From assembly GCA_964633435.1 (NCBI GenBank), contig CAZWHA010000003.1, forward strand, positions 1 through 64,000: 64,000 bases of DNA, written 5' to 3'. The stretch comes from GCA-016699895 sp964633435 (GTDB lineage: Bacteria > Patescibacteriota > Saccharimonadia > Saccharimonadales > Saccharimonadaceae). The notes below the pieces were generated by a model that saw only the letters and a list, made by a program, of their open reading frames with translations, was not told where the DNA came from and made no database searches. Below are positions 40,979-50,002 of the stretch, one piece after another. A program made the translations under genes and the position numbers. Each line of letters begins with the position of its first letter. Position 1 is the first letter of the stretch.

Positions 40979-42306
40979 CTGCTATTAAACGTTGGACATT
41001 GGCTCTGGAGCAATTATCGCCACACGTTCGTCGTGAACTACGTAGCACTATTTCGCCCATAGAGATCGGTGGCGAGTCTGCCACTTTGCTGGCCGCACCG
41101 CTATTTCTATCGTCTAAAACTTACGAAAAAGTGGTGGCAGCAGCCGAGACCTTTGTCGATGCTACGGTAGCAATAGAAACTAACTCGCGATTTAAAGCCG
41201 GTAACGTCGTGTATGACAGACTATATAATTCTCTGAGCGCCAATGGTAAAACACTAATTGATCGCTCCAAACCTGTTACGAGCGAGACGGCAAAACGGCG
41301 TTTTCGCCGGCTGGATGGATTTTTACTGAGCAATCAAGCACCAACATTTATTGAGATGAATCAATCTGCACCACTGGCTATCAGCTTTTATCAACGAGCA
41401 AAGCAACTTGTGACCGACATTGCCGATAGAGCGGATATAGCAATTACTGAGAGTGGTGATTTATACTCTGATTTGGCCAAGTGGTTTATCTCGGAACTCC
41501 GAGCTATTGGTCACAATCAGGATTCTGCTACAATTGCCGTCAGTATGGAGCGGGGCTATCCGGCGAAGTTTGTCGATCTGCCGGTAGCATGCGACGGCAT
41601 CGCAGCTGCCGCTAAAAAACAAGGCCTAGAACTAACATTTATATTAGCCGAACCAACCGAATTTACTTGGGACGGTATGCGCGGCTACGTAAAGGGCGTT
41701 AGTTTTGATTTGTTATGGCGAAATACCGTATATCTGCAAAATTATCCTGAAACTCTTGCTGAATATGAAGCTATTCGTTATGGCGGTATGCCGATGATTA
41801 ATGATCTACACTCGTGGTTCTTTCGGTCAAAAGAATTTTTTGCGATCCTATGGGATGATGCTATGCAATCAGAGCTAGCCAAGTTCGGTATCGATGTAGC
41901 AAAAGTCCGCCATCTCGTCCCGCGAACAATCAGCCTTAATCAGTTAGACAAGGATGAGAAGGACAGGTCTAGTTGGATATTAAAGCGCTGTGACGACGGT
42001 TTTGGTAAAGGAATTGTCTTTGGGTCAGAACTGACCAGAGCAGAGTGGGTCGAGTATATAACCGGCCAACATGGAACCGATTGGATTGCCCAAGAGATTG
42101 TCAGGCCGCTCGCTACTGAGCTTCCGATCATCTTGTCTGATGGCAGTGTTCAGTCGGTTACGTGCCATTGTGACATAGATCCATTTGTTGTAAATGGTAG
42201 TGTGTCGGGAATGTTGGTACGAGCGTTGCCCGTAAATACTGGAACCAATAGAAAAATGAACATTGTTGAGGGCGCAGCGATTGGCTGCGGTATGTTACAA
42301 TATTAA
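40969..42306 (+). CDS. ATP-grasp-like ligase, probably circularly permuted type
   Basis: The 445-residue product resembles circularly permuted ATP-grasp/glutathionylspermidine-synthase-like enzymes. It has FIEMNQSAPLAISF near 124-137, WILKRCDDGFGKGIVFGSE near 335-353 (ATP-binding Lys and glycine-rich loop), WIAQEIVRPLA, and the acidic SVTCHCDIDPFVVNG. Such enzymes join a carboxylate to an amine. With the OCD-like gene it suggests synthesis of a small amino-acid conjugate. Starts within the end of the previous gene (10-nt overlap). lysS begins 2 nt after its stop. Confidence 0.65.
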   Translation: MDLAAIKRWTLALEQLSPHVRRELRSTISPIEIGGESATLLAAPLFLSSKTYEKVVAAAETFVDATVAIETNSRFKAGNVVYDRLYNSLSANGKTLIDRSKPVTSETAKRRFRRLDGFLLSNQAPTFIEMNQSAPLAISFYQRAKQLVTDIADRADIAITESGDLYSDLAKWFISELRAIGHNQDSATIAVSMERGYPAKFVDLPVACDGIAAAAKKQGLELTFILAEPTEFTWDGMRGYVKGVSFDLLWRNTVYLQNYPETLAEYEAIRYGGMPMINDLHSWFFRSKEFFAILWDDAMQSELAKFGIDVAKVRHLVPRTISLNQLDKDEKDRSSWILKRCDDGFGKGIVFGSELTRAEWVEYITGQHGTDWIAQEIVRPLATELPIILSDGSVQSVTCHCDIDPFVVNGSVSGMLVRALPVNTGTNRKMNIVEGAAIGCGMLQY

Positions 42307-42308
42307 CC

Positions 42309-43829
42309 ATGGCAACCCTACAAGATTTCCGCGATGAGCGACTGAAAAAACTCGAGAAACTACGTGAGCTCGGCATAAATCCTTATCCGGCGAAAGCCGA
42401 ACGGACCGTCGCTACGGCTCGGGTGACGACAGATTTCGATACTCTCAGTGGGACAGAGCAGACAGTGGTTGGTCGGATCGCGAGCATTCGCAAGTTTGGC
42501 AAAATTGCCTTTATTGTTGTGCGTGACCAGAGCGGCGAACTGCAGCTTTTCCTACGATCTGGCGAAGTAGAACCGACAACGGCTGAATTGTCGCTGATTG
42601 GTATAGAAGACTTGAATCTGCTGGACACCGGTGACTTTGTTGAGGCAACTGGCGAAGTAATCAAAACGCAAACGGGCGAAATCAGTCTCGGTGTGAAAAA
42701 GTTACGATTACTGACCAAAGCGCTGCGGCCGATGCCGAGTCGCCAAGATGGCTTTACGAACAAAGAGGAACGGTTCCGACGGCGTTACGTTGATATGAAC
42801 GTTAACCCAGAGGTTCGCGAACGCTTTGAGCGACGCAGTAAATTCTGGCATGCCACCCGCGAGTTTCTGGAAAACGAAGGTTTTATCGAGGTCAACAATA
42901 CCGTGCTCGAAGCTACGGCTGGTGGAGCAGACGCGAATCCGTTTGTCACGCATATGGATGCGCTAGACCAAGATTTCTACCTGCGCATCAGTCACGAATT
43001 GCCACTGAAACGCCTGCTGGTGGCTGGCTTTGAGAAGGTTTTTGATATTGGCGCACGTTTTCGTAACGAAAATTACAGCGACGAACACTTGCCAGAGCAT
43101 AATGCTATGGAGTGGTATTGGGCCTATGCGGATTGGCAAGACGGCATGGCGTTAACCGAGCGAATGATTCGCTTTGTCTGCGATCAGACCTGGGGCACGC
43201 GGCAATTCACTCTGGCCGATGGTCAAGAAGTTAATTTTGGCGAAGATAACGGACATTTTCCAAAAATTAATTTTGTTGAAGTACTCGCAAATGAATTCAA
43301 TATTGATGTATTTGAATCATCGATAGAGGAAATTCAGGCCGCATTGAGACAGCATGGATTAGAGGTAGAAAAAGTTGACAATCGGATTCGTAGCCTCGAT
43401 AAATTGTGGAAGAAGTATCGAAAAACGATTGCTGGACCGGCATTTTTGGTAGGAATTCCGATATTTATGCAGCCACTCGCCAAAAAGCAAGCCGATGATC
43501 CGCGTATGAGCGAGCAATTCAATCTAGTATTTGGTGGTAGTGAAATGTGTAAAGCTTTTTCAGAGCTCAACGATCCACTCGATCAGCTGGATCGGTTCCG
43601 TGAACAACAAGCAATGCGCGATGCTGGCGACGACGAGGCGCAAATGCTCGATATTGATTTCGTTGAGGCACTCGAATATGGTATGCCGCCAGCCTGTGGC
43701 CTGGGCTACAGTGAACGCGTGTTCTGGAGTCTCGAAGGCATTACGGCTCGCGAGGGTGTACCATTCCCGCAACTTCGCCGCGAAATTGATCAAACAACAC
43801 GTGATATATACAGTGATTTAAGTTTATAG
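42309..43829 (+). CDS. lysS: Lysine--tRNA ligase (class II)
   Basis: The 506-residue product has the N-terminal OB-fold anticodon-binding domain (VVGRIASIRKFGKIAFIVV), motif 1 (ATREFLENEGFIEVNN), motif 2 (FDIGARFRNENYSDEHLPEH) and motif 3 (GLGYSERVFWSLEGI). Residue choices follow LysRS-II (HLPEHNAMEWYWAY). The start ATG has no clear ribosome binding site and lies 2 nt after the preceding stop. Confidence 0.95.
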   Translation: MATLQDFRDERLKKLEKLRELGINPYPAKAERTVATARVTTDFDTLSGTEQTVVGRIASIRKFGKIAFIVVRDQSGELQLFLRSGEVEPTTAELSLIGIEDLNLLDTGDFVEATGEVIKTQTGEISLGVKKLRLLTKALRPMPSRQDGFTNKEERFRRRYVDMNVNPEVRERFERRSKFWHATREFLENEGFIEVNNTVLEATAGGADANPFVTHMDALDQDFYLRISHELPLKRLLVAGFEKVFDIGARFRNENYSDEHLPEHNAMEWYWAYADWQDGMALTERMIRFVCDQTWGTRQFTLADGQEVNFGEDNGHFPKINFVEVLANEFNIDVFESSIEEIQAALRQHGLEVEKVDNRIRSLDKLWKKYRKTIAGPAFLVGIPIFMQPLAKKQADDPRMSEQFNLVFGGSEMCKAFSELNDPLDQLDRFREQQAMRDAGDDEAQMLDIDFVEALEYGMPPACGLGYSERVFWSLEGITAREGVPFPQLRREIDQTTRDIYSDLSL

Positions 43830-43841
43830 GAGGGCAAAACG

Positions 43842-44102
43842 ATGAATCCATTACCGACGGACAAAAACAGTACCTACAAAACGTCAATTGGCGCCGTAGC
43901 CGCCTCGGCAAACGCTTCAAAAATGACTAAAATCACTCCGTATCTTTTAGTACTGTTTATTTTGACCATAGTTGGTGTAGCGACAATTTTGGTTCCAAAA
44001 ATGATTGCTAATAATAACAAATCCGAGGAACTCAAACAGTTTCAGCAGCAGCTAGAGGAAAATTCCAAACGCCTGCAGGGTGCTTCGACGGTTAATCGAT
44101 AA
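43842..44102 (+). CDS. Small single-pass membrane protein
   Basis: The 86-residue product has one transmembrane helix (YLLVLFILTIVGVATILVP, near 33-51) and a short charged coiled-coil tail (EELKQFQQQLEENSKRLQ). AGGAGGG precedes the ATG. It follows lysS by 12 nt. Function unknown. Confidence 0.65.
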   Translation: MNPLPTDKNSTYKTSIGAVAASANASKMTKITPYLLVLFILTIVGVATILVPKMIANNNKSEELKQFQQQLEENSKRLQGASTVNR

Positions 44103-44113
44103 CTGATCGTCTG

Positions 44114-44122
44114 TGCTACAAT
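44114..44122 (+). promoter_or_regulatory. Extended -10 of M16 peptidase gene
   Basis: TGCTACAAT at 44114-44122. The start codon is 46 nt downstream with AGGTGA nearby, so the leader is conventional. Confidence 0.55.
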
Positions 44123-44168
44123 AGTTCGCAGTGGGCAAAATCTAATATTCTGAAATAGGTGAGTATAT

Positions 44169-45449
44169 ATGCAATACGAAGTGAGCGAATTTATTTTGAA
44201 AGACGGCGGGCGCGGTTTGATTGTTAATGTACCATCAGCGCCAGTGATGAGTGCTCAATTTCATTTTCGAGCTGGCAGTCGATTTGTCAAAGATTTTGAC
44301 GCCAAGTGGGAAACAGCACATATCATGGAGCATATGGCGTTTGGCGCTAATAATGGCTTTGCGACTGGTTCTGATTATGACGCGGTATTTACCGAGAACG
44401 GTGCCTATCATAACGCCTGGACCAGCGATGTTAGCATGTGCTATGTTGCGGAATGTGCTTCGTTTGAATGGGAGCGAATTTTGGGTCTGCAAAAATCAGC
44501 CATCTGCGACCCGAAATTTACCGATGATGAATTCGATGCCGAATATGGCAATGTTAAAGGCGAATTGACCGGTTACTTGTCGAATGCGAACCGGGTATTA
44601 TGGCCGAAAATGGCGCAAAACTTGGGTGACAATACACTTAGTTATCAGGAACGACTTGATATTATGCCAAATATCAAAGTCCAAGATATTAGAAATCATT
44701 ATCGCGGGACACATACCAGCGGCAACTTGCGTTTTGTGGTGGCGGGTGATTTTACTGGCAAATTGACCAGGCTGCGCGAAGTGTTGAATAGTTTTGAGCT
44801 CACGACTGGCGATCGGCCGCCGCTGCCCGTCGACGAGATGCACTCGTTCGCACCGTTCGCAATTCGCCGTAAAGACGTGCCGGATATTACCTTTGGCTGG
44901 ACGATGAATTTGCCGCGGCGGCTATCTGACGACGAAGACACGGCAATGGGGGTACTCGATCACATCTTGAACGGAACACTGCATTCGCGAATCCAGGGCG
45001 AGGCTCGTCAAAAAGGCCTGGTTTATGGCATCTGGTCGGAAACCAGTGCGAGCGAGCATAATTCAACCTGGGACTTTGGTGCCTCGGTCGAGGCCGACAA
45101 ACTTGATCGGCTGTTTGATCTGATCGTGCGCGAGATCAAACGCGTCCAGGATGGCGATATTACCGATGCCGAAATCGAGAGTGCCAAACAATATGCGCTC
45201 GGTCGGCATCAGATGGGAATTCAGACAGTGGGGCAGCTGAATAATTGGCTGGCCAATCGCTACTTCTTTGATGGCCGGATCGAAGATTTTGCTGCTCAGC
45301 CCGATCGTATCAATGCAGTGACCAAGGAGCGTATTATCGCCACGGCGCAGGAGTTTTTTGCGGTGAATTGCTGGGGCCTGGGACTGTACGGTAACACCGA
45401 AAAGGCCGTCGCCGAACGCTTGAACGACAAGCTGGAAAAATTATTCTAA
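44169..45449 (+). CDS. M16-family zinc peptidase
   Basis: The 426-residue product has the inverted zinc motif HIMEH at 51-55 in the first half (AHIMEHMAFGANN), and a second-half domain with RQKGLVYGIWSETSA, the R/Y region typical of M16. One copy of each half fits the mitochondrial-processing-peptidase-like single-chain group. It has no signal peptide. It shares an operon with murD, 14 nt downstream. Confidence 0.9.
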   Translation: MQYEVSEFILKDGGRGLIVNVPSAPVMSAQFHFRAGSRFVKDFDAKWETAHIMEHMAFGANNGFATGSDYDAVFTENGAYHNAWTSDVSMCYVAECASFEWERILGLQKSAICDPKFTDDEFDAEYGNVKGELTGYLSNANRVLWPKMAQNLGDNTLSYQERLDIMPNIKVQDIRNHYRGTHTSGNLRFVVAGDFTGKLTRLREVLNSFELTTGDRPPLPVDEMHSFAPFAIRRKDVPDITFGWTMNLPRRLSDDEDTAMGVLDHILNGTLHSRIQGEARQKGLVYGIWSETSASEHNSTWDFGASVEADKLDRLFDLIVREIKRVQDGDITDAEIESAKQYALGRHQMGIQTVGQLNNWLANRYFFDGRIEDFAAQPDRINAVTKERIIATAQEFFAVNCWGLGLYGNTEKAVAERLNDKLEKLF

Positions 45450-45463
45450 AGGAGGGCTCTACG

Positions 45464-46765
45464 ATGAAGATTGCGATTGCCTGGTACGGCGCCGAGGGGC
45501 AGGCTAATTACCAGTATTATACTGCCCAGGGACATGATGTCACAATTGTCACTCCCCAGGTAGCCGAGCAATATCCTATTCCGTCTGGCGCGCAGGCAGT
45601 TGTCGGACCAGATGCCTTTGATAAGTTGCAGGGCTATGACCTCGTGGTGCGTAGTGCCGCTGTGCGACCAGATAGTCTGCGAACTGATGGCAAGATTTGG
45701 TCGGCCACTAATGAGTTCTTTGCGAACTGCCCAGCACCAATTATTGGTGTAACTGGCACCAAAGGCAAGGGTACGACGTCGAGCTTGATCACATCAATCT
45801 TGCGGGCGGCGGGGAGAACCGTGCATCTGGTGGGAAATATTGGACAGCCGGCGCTCGAAGTGCTCGCCAGTATCCAGCCGAGCGATATTGTTGTCTATGA
45901 ACTGAGCAGTTTTCAGCTCTGGGATCTCGAGCGCTCACCGCAGGTGGCGGTAATGACGCTGATCGAGCCGGATCATCTGGATGTTCATAGTGATATGGCG
46001 GAATATGTCACAGCCAAGAGTCGTATTTTTGCTTATCAGCAGCCAGGCGACAGAGCAGTTTATAACGAGCAAGACGAAACAGTGCGGCACATCGTCGAGA
46101 CGGCGGTTCAGACCACCCATGCCACCCCCGTGCCATTTTTGAATAAAAAATTTGTTCATATTGAACAGGGAAAATTCTATTATGATGACCAGCCGATTTG
46201 TCCGATCGATGCCGTCAAGTTACCCGGCGAGCACAACCTTCGCAACGCTGCTGCGGCGATTGCTACGGTTTGGCGATTGATCGGTGGTGATATAGTAGCG
46301 ATTGCGGCGGGACTACAGGATTTTGATGGCTTACCACATCGCTTGAAATTAGTTGCAGAGGTTAATAAGGTAAAATTTTATGACGACAGTATTGCTACGA
46401 CGCCTGGTTCTGCTATTGCAGCTGCCAAATCCTTTGAGTCACCAATGATTTTGATATTGGGTGGTCACGACAAAGGTGCGGATTACAGTGAGCTAGGTAG
46501 AGTCATCAATAAAGTCAATGTGAAAATGATTTATGCCATCGGGGCGAATCGCGATAAAATCGCTGACCAGATCGGAGCGGTGTCGACTGTTCGAATAGAA
46601 AAGCTAGCCACCACATCAATGACAGAGATTGTTGGTATTATTTATCAATCTGCGGCGCCAGGTGATATTGTGATTTTGTCGCCAGCGGCAGCCAGCTTTG
46701 ACATGTTTACCAGTTACCAGGATCGCGGCGATCAGTTCGTGACTGCGGTCAGAGGGTTGTGTTAA
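45464..46765 (+). CDS. murD: UDP-N-acetylmuramoylalanine--D-glutamate ligase
   Basis: Adds D-Glu to the peptidoglycan stem. The 433-residue Mur ligase has the ATP-binding GVTGTKGKGTTSSLITSIL near 100-118, VYELSSFQLWDLE, LIEPDHLDVH, LPGEHNLRNAAAAIA and GGHDKGADYSEL. The set is closest to MurD. It has a strong AAAGGAGGG site. Presence of a late cytoplasmic peptidoglycan enzyme means at least part of the wall pathway is retained. Confidence 0.93.
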   Translation: MKIAIAWYGAEGQANYQYYTAQGHDVTIVTPQVAEQYPIPSGAQAVVGPDAFDKLQGYDLVVRSAAVRPDSLRTDGKIWSATNEFFANCPAPIIGVTGTKGKGTTSSLITSILRAAGRTVHLVGNIGQPALEVLASIQPSDIVVYELSSFQLWDLERSPQVAVMTLIEPDHLDVHSDMAEYVTAKSRIFAYQQPGDRAVYNEQDETVRHIVETAVQTTHATPVPFLNKKFVHIEQGKFYYDDQPICPIDAVKLPGEHNLRNAAAAIATVWRLIGGDIVAIAAGLQDFDGLPHRLKLVAEVNKVKFYDDSIATTPGSAIAAAKSFESPMILILGGHDKGADYSELGRVINKVNVKMIYAIGANRDKIADQIGAVSTVRIEKLATTSMTEIVGIIYQSAAPGDIVILSPAAASFDMFTSYQDRGDQFVTAVRGLC

Positions 46766-46768
46766 AAT
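46760..46768 (+). promoter_or_regulatory. -10 of LOG-family gene
   Basis: TGTTAAAAT ends at 46768, 12 nt before ATG 46781, and overlaps the murD stop region. No ribosome binding site before the first ATG. Confidence 0.5.
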
Positions 46769-46780
46769 AGCTAGAGTATT

Positions 46781-47524
46781 ATGGAACGAATCTGGATGAA
46801 TGAACTGTCGCGTCACAAGGGATTAACGGTCGAGGATATCGAGCGTTCGTCCCAGTACGCCAGAGACCTGACAGCAGGATTAGAAAAGATCAAAACCTAT
46901 CCCCAGGGTGTCACAATATTTGGCTCGGCGCGATTACCCGAAGCTAATCCATATTATGTCAAAGCCCGCGAACTGGGTCAGAAGCTGGCTCAGGCTGGTC
47001 ATCCGGTGATTACGGGCGGTGGTAACGGCATTATGGAGGCGGCTAATCGCGGTGCTTTCGAGGTCGGCGGTCGGTCGATTGGGCTCAATATCCAGCTACC
47101 GCGTGAACAAACGCTGAACCAGTACACGACGGATCATCTGGAATTTCATTACTTTTTCGCCCGCAAAGTCATGCTGGCAGCATCCAGCAAAGTGTATGTT
47201 TATTTCCCGGGCGGCTTTGGCACGATCGATGAATTCAGCGAAATTCTAACACTGATCCAGACAAGGAAGGTCGAACAGGTGCCGATTTTTCTATTTGGCA
47301 AGGAATTCTGGGAACCGCTCGACGCGTTCTTTTACTGGAAAATGGAGAAAGAAGCCGGGACTATCAGTCCGGATGATCGTAGGCTCTACACGATCACTGA
47401 TGATATCGAGGCGATTGTGACGACGGCGAACGAGGTGGCAACGCGCCAGCCGAGCGAGTTGATCGCCGAGGTTCTGAGCGCCGACGCTATCGATCCCGCG
47501 AATAACAGTTCGGTGGCTAGCTAG
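46781..47524 (+). CDS. LOG-family (lysine decarboxylase-like) nucleotide phosphoribohydrolase
   Basis: The 247-residue product has the PGGFGTIDEFSEILTLIQ motif near 145-162 and GGGNGIMEAANRGA near 78-91, the two hallmarks of the LOG/YgdH/PpnN family. These proteins split nucleoside monophosphates into base and ribose 5-phosphate. Old annotations call them lysine decarboxylases. A second ATG at 46796 is also a possible start. Confidence 0.9.
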   Translation: MERIWMNELSRHKGLTVEDIERSSQYARDLTAGLEKIKTYPQGVTIFGSARLPEANPYYVKARELGQKLAQAGHPVITGGGNGIMEAANRGAFEVGGRSIGLNIQLPREQTLNQYTTDHLEFHYFFARKVMLAASSKVYVYFPGGFGTIDEFSEILTLIQTRKVEQVPIFLFGKEFWEPLDAFFYWKMEKEAGTISPDDRRLYTITDDIEAIVTTANEVATRQPSELIAEVLSADAIDPANNSSVAS

Positions 47525-47533
47525 GTTTGACCT

Positions 47534-48619
47534 ATGATAAGTGACCTAGAGAACAGGCTACAGGCGATTGCAGCGCAGGTAAAAACGGCTGCGGATCAGC
47601 TGAACGTGGCCGCTAAATCAGATGAGATTACTGAGCTAGAATTGGCTCTGGCCGAGCCGGAAGCTTGGCATAATCCCGAACAGGCACAGTTGAAGGCTAA
47701 AAAACTAGCCGATTTGAAAAACCAAGTCGATCCTTGGCAGGTTCTGGCGACTCAGGCGCAGGACTTTATTGAGCTGCTAGCGTTAGCCGACGACGAGATG
47801 CTCGGCGAATTGACTAGTCAGGTCGAGGCGCTCGAAGCTCATTTAACTGATTTGCAGGAACAACTATTATTTAACGGTGAATATGATACCGGCGACGCGA
47901 TTCTGCGTCTCAGTGCGGGGGCGGGCGGCGATGATGCTCAGGACTTTACCGCTATGCTCGAACGCATGTATCTGCGCTGGGCCGAAAAAAATGAATATAA
48001 AACGACTATAGTCGAGCGATCAGCTGGGGAAGTTGCTGGCGTGAAAACAGTCGTGATAGAAGTGAGCGGCTCGTTTGCCTATGGCAAGCTGCGGAGTGAA
48101 AATGGCGTGCATCGCTTGGTACGGCTGAGTCCCTTTAATGCCGAATCACGCGAAACATCGTTCGCTCTCGTCGAGGTCTTGCCAAAAATCGACGCGCCAG
48201 ATGTGGTTAAGATCGACGACAAAGATTTGAAAATTGACGTTTACCGGGCCGGTGGCCACGGTGGTCAGAGTGTTAATACCACTGATTCGGCGGTGCGTGT
48301 TACTCATCTACCGACTGGGATTGTCGTAGCAATTCAGAACGAGCGTTCACAGCTGCAGAACAAGGAAAAAGCCATGGAGATTCTGCGCGGCAAGCTAGCG
48401 GCGATGCAAATAGAGCAGCATGTTGAAACACTCGGTGAACTGCGCGCGGGTGAAAGTGCCAGTTGGGGTGCTCAGATCAGAAATTATGTACTCCATCCCT
48501 ATAAACTGGTCAAAGACACCCGCACCAAGTACGAGGAAAAGGATGTCGAGGCGGTTCTGGATGGCCGCATCGACGGCTTTATCAAAGCGTATTTGGAAAG
48601 TCTTGCATTATCGAAATAG
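47534..48619 (+). CDS. prfB: Peptide chain release factor 2
   Basis: Reads UAA and UGA. The 361-residue product has the recognition tripeptide SPF at 199-201 and the catalytic GGQ at 243-245. The reading frame is continuous from the ATG, so it lacks the programmed +1 frameshift seen in many bacteria. Together with TGA stops used in the window, it indicates the standard code rather than the UGA-glycine code of some CPR groups. Confidence 0.96.
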   Translation: MISDLENRLQAIAAQVKTAADQLNVAAKSDEITELELALAEPEAWHNPEQAQLKAKKLADLKNQVDPWQVLATQAQDFIELLALADDEMLGELTSQVEALEAHLTDLQEQLLFNGEYDTGDAILRLSAGAGGDDAQDFTAMLERMYLRWAEKNEYKTTIVERSAGEVAGVKTVVIEVSGSFAYGKLRSENGVHRLVRLSPFNAESRETSFALVEVLPKIDAPDVVKIDDKDLKIDVYRAGGHGGQSVNTTDSAVRVTHLPTGIVVAIQNERSQLQNKEKAMEILRGKLAAMQIEQHVETLGELRAGESASWGAQIRNYVLHPYKLVKDTRTKYEEKDVEAVLDGRIDGFIKAYLESLALSK

Positions 48620-48631
48620 ACGCGTTATAAT
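48603..48631 (+). promoter_or_regulatory. Promoter of sortase-like gene
   Basis: TTGCAT (48603-48608), 17-nt spacer, TATAAT (48626-48631). The leader of about 53 nt contains three AAACAGG-like repeats, the last giving AGGAGA before ATG 48691. Confidence 0.7.
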
Positions 48632-48690
48632 CATAAGCATAGCCAGTAAAAACAAACAGGCTAAAACAGGAACAAACAGGAGACAAAATA

Positions 48691-49962
48691 ATGTCAAATC
48701 AAGATTTTTTAAGTGGTGCAGCGCGCCATGATCGACCGATTCGAGTCGAACCACGTGATAGGGTAATTGTTCCAGAGCGTCATACACAAAATATCCGCTC
48801 AGTTTTTGGTTCGGCCGCAATACCTGTTCAGCCTGCCGAGCCAGCTCACCACCAGCCAGAGTCTCAGCCTGTTGTTGTTGCGCCGACAGCTCCTACGCCT
48901 ATTGTCAAGCCGTCTGTCGATAACACTACTACGGCCGAGCAGTCATTCCAGCAATTGTCAGCCCAGGTGACGAAATCGACACCACATCACGCTCATCCAG
49001 CCCATAAGCCCAAACCAGCTCATCGACCACTAAAGAAAGCTGTCGCTGCTAAACCGACTGCTACCCGTTCAGTAAAAACAGCCCATCCAACCAAACATCA
49101 TCAAACGAAATCTCACCAGGGTAGTTTAACTCGGAAAGTCCTCGCTTCGGCGGCAGAAACCATGCCGACCACTGCCGAATCTGGCGGCGCTACAGCATTG
49201 ATTGATAGTAGTGGTGCAGGTGCGTTGACCGGTGAGTCAGCTGGTCAAACTTGGTTGCGCCACTTGGACACCAAGGTAACGTTTCAGGTTAAAATCGACC
49301 ATCGCAAACTTGGCCGATTCCTGAAATATCTAATCATTACGTCATTGCTGGCAGTTAGCGGCTATTTGGCGTGGGATACCTGGTTCACGAATAAACCGAT
49401 CAGCTATATCTTTTCTCAGGCAGCGAGTGCGGTGTCAATTGATGACACTAATCCATTTGGCGTTGACCCGACAACGGTCAGTAACCAGGCGTGGGCGGCA
49501 CATACTGCACCGGCCGATCAGCCACGCTACTTGTATTTACCGTCACTGAACGTTCAATCGCGAGTCGATAGTGTCGGTATTAACAGCAACGGCAATATTG
49601 ATTCACCCAAAAATGCCAACGACACTGCTTGGTATGATGGCAGTGCGAAACCGGGGCAGGAGGGCCAGGTCTTTATCAATGGCCATAAATCGTATTCTTC
49701 GTCCTATGGCGCTGCTTTTGACAAGCTAGATCAGTTAAAGGCTGGTGACCAAATCGTGATCGAAAATGGTAATGGCGATAAATTTACCTACCAGGTCGTA
49801 AATAGTCAGACGCTCGCGACCGACAAAGTCGACATGAGCCAGGCGCTCAATGTACCGGATGACGCCAAACAAGGCCTGACGCTCATGACCTATACTGGTA
49901 AATATAATTATCAGCATCAAAACACTGATCAACGCGTGGTGGTGTATGCTGTACGGAAATAG
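48691..49962 (+). CDS. Sortase-like membrane protein lacking the catalytic cysteine
   Basis: The 423-residue product has a long proline/histidine/alanine-rich cytoplasmic part, one transmembrane helix (about 209-227), and a C-terminal sortase-fold domain. The domain keeps the catalytic His (H332, FINGHKSY) and Arg (R415, DQRVVVYA). The position of the nucleophile in the TLxTC motif is Y401 (LTLMTYTG), encoded by TAT. A single base change would give TGT (Cys). Either it is a non-catalytic sortase relative or uses another nucleophile. I see no LPxTG-type substrate in the window. Confidence 0.8.
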   Translation: MSNQDFLSGAARHDRPIRVEPRDRVIVPERHTQNIRSVFGSAAIPVQPAEPAHHQPESQPVVVAPTAPTPIVKPSVDNTTTAEQSFQQLSAQVTKSTPHHAHPAHKPKPAHRPLKKAVAAKPTATRSVKTAHPTKHHQTKSHQGSLTRKVLASAAETMPTTAESGGATALIDSSGAGALTGESAGQTWLRHLDTKVTFQVKIDHRKLGRFLKYLIITSLLAVSGYLAWDTWFTNKPISYIFSQAASAVSIDDTNPFGVDPTTVSNQAWAAHTAPADQPRYLYLPSLNVQSRVDSVGINSNGNIDSPKNANDTAWYDGSAKPGQEGQVFINGHKSYSSSYGAAFDKLDQLKAGDQIVIENGNGDKFTYQVVNSQTLATDKVDMSQALNVPDDAKQGLTLMTYTGKYNYQHQNTDQRVVVYAVRK

Positions 49963-49986
49963 CCTTTAGGCGATGTAAATAGGTTA

Positions 49987-49995
49987 TGGTATAAT
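49987..49995 (+). promoter_or_regulatory. Extended -10 of ftsE
   Basis: TGGTATAAT ends at 49995, 7 nt before ATG 50003; leaderless. Confidence 0.68.
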
Positions 49996-50002
49996 AGAGC
50001 AG

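Noticed and set aside
47534..47640. Programmed frameshift in prfB
   Set aside because: The frame is continuous from the ATG with no in-frame TGA near the start.
48636..48685. AAACAGG repeats before the sortase-like gene as a regulatory array
   Set aside because: Only three short imperfect copies; most simply read as leader sequence around the ribosome binding site.
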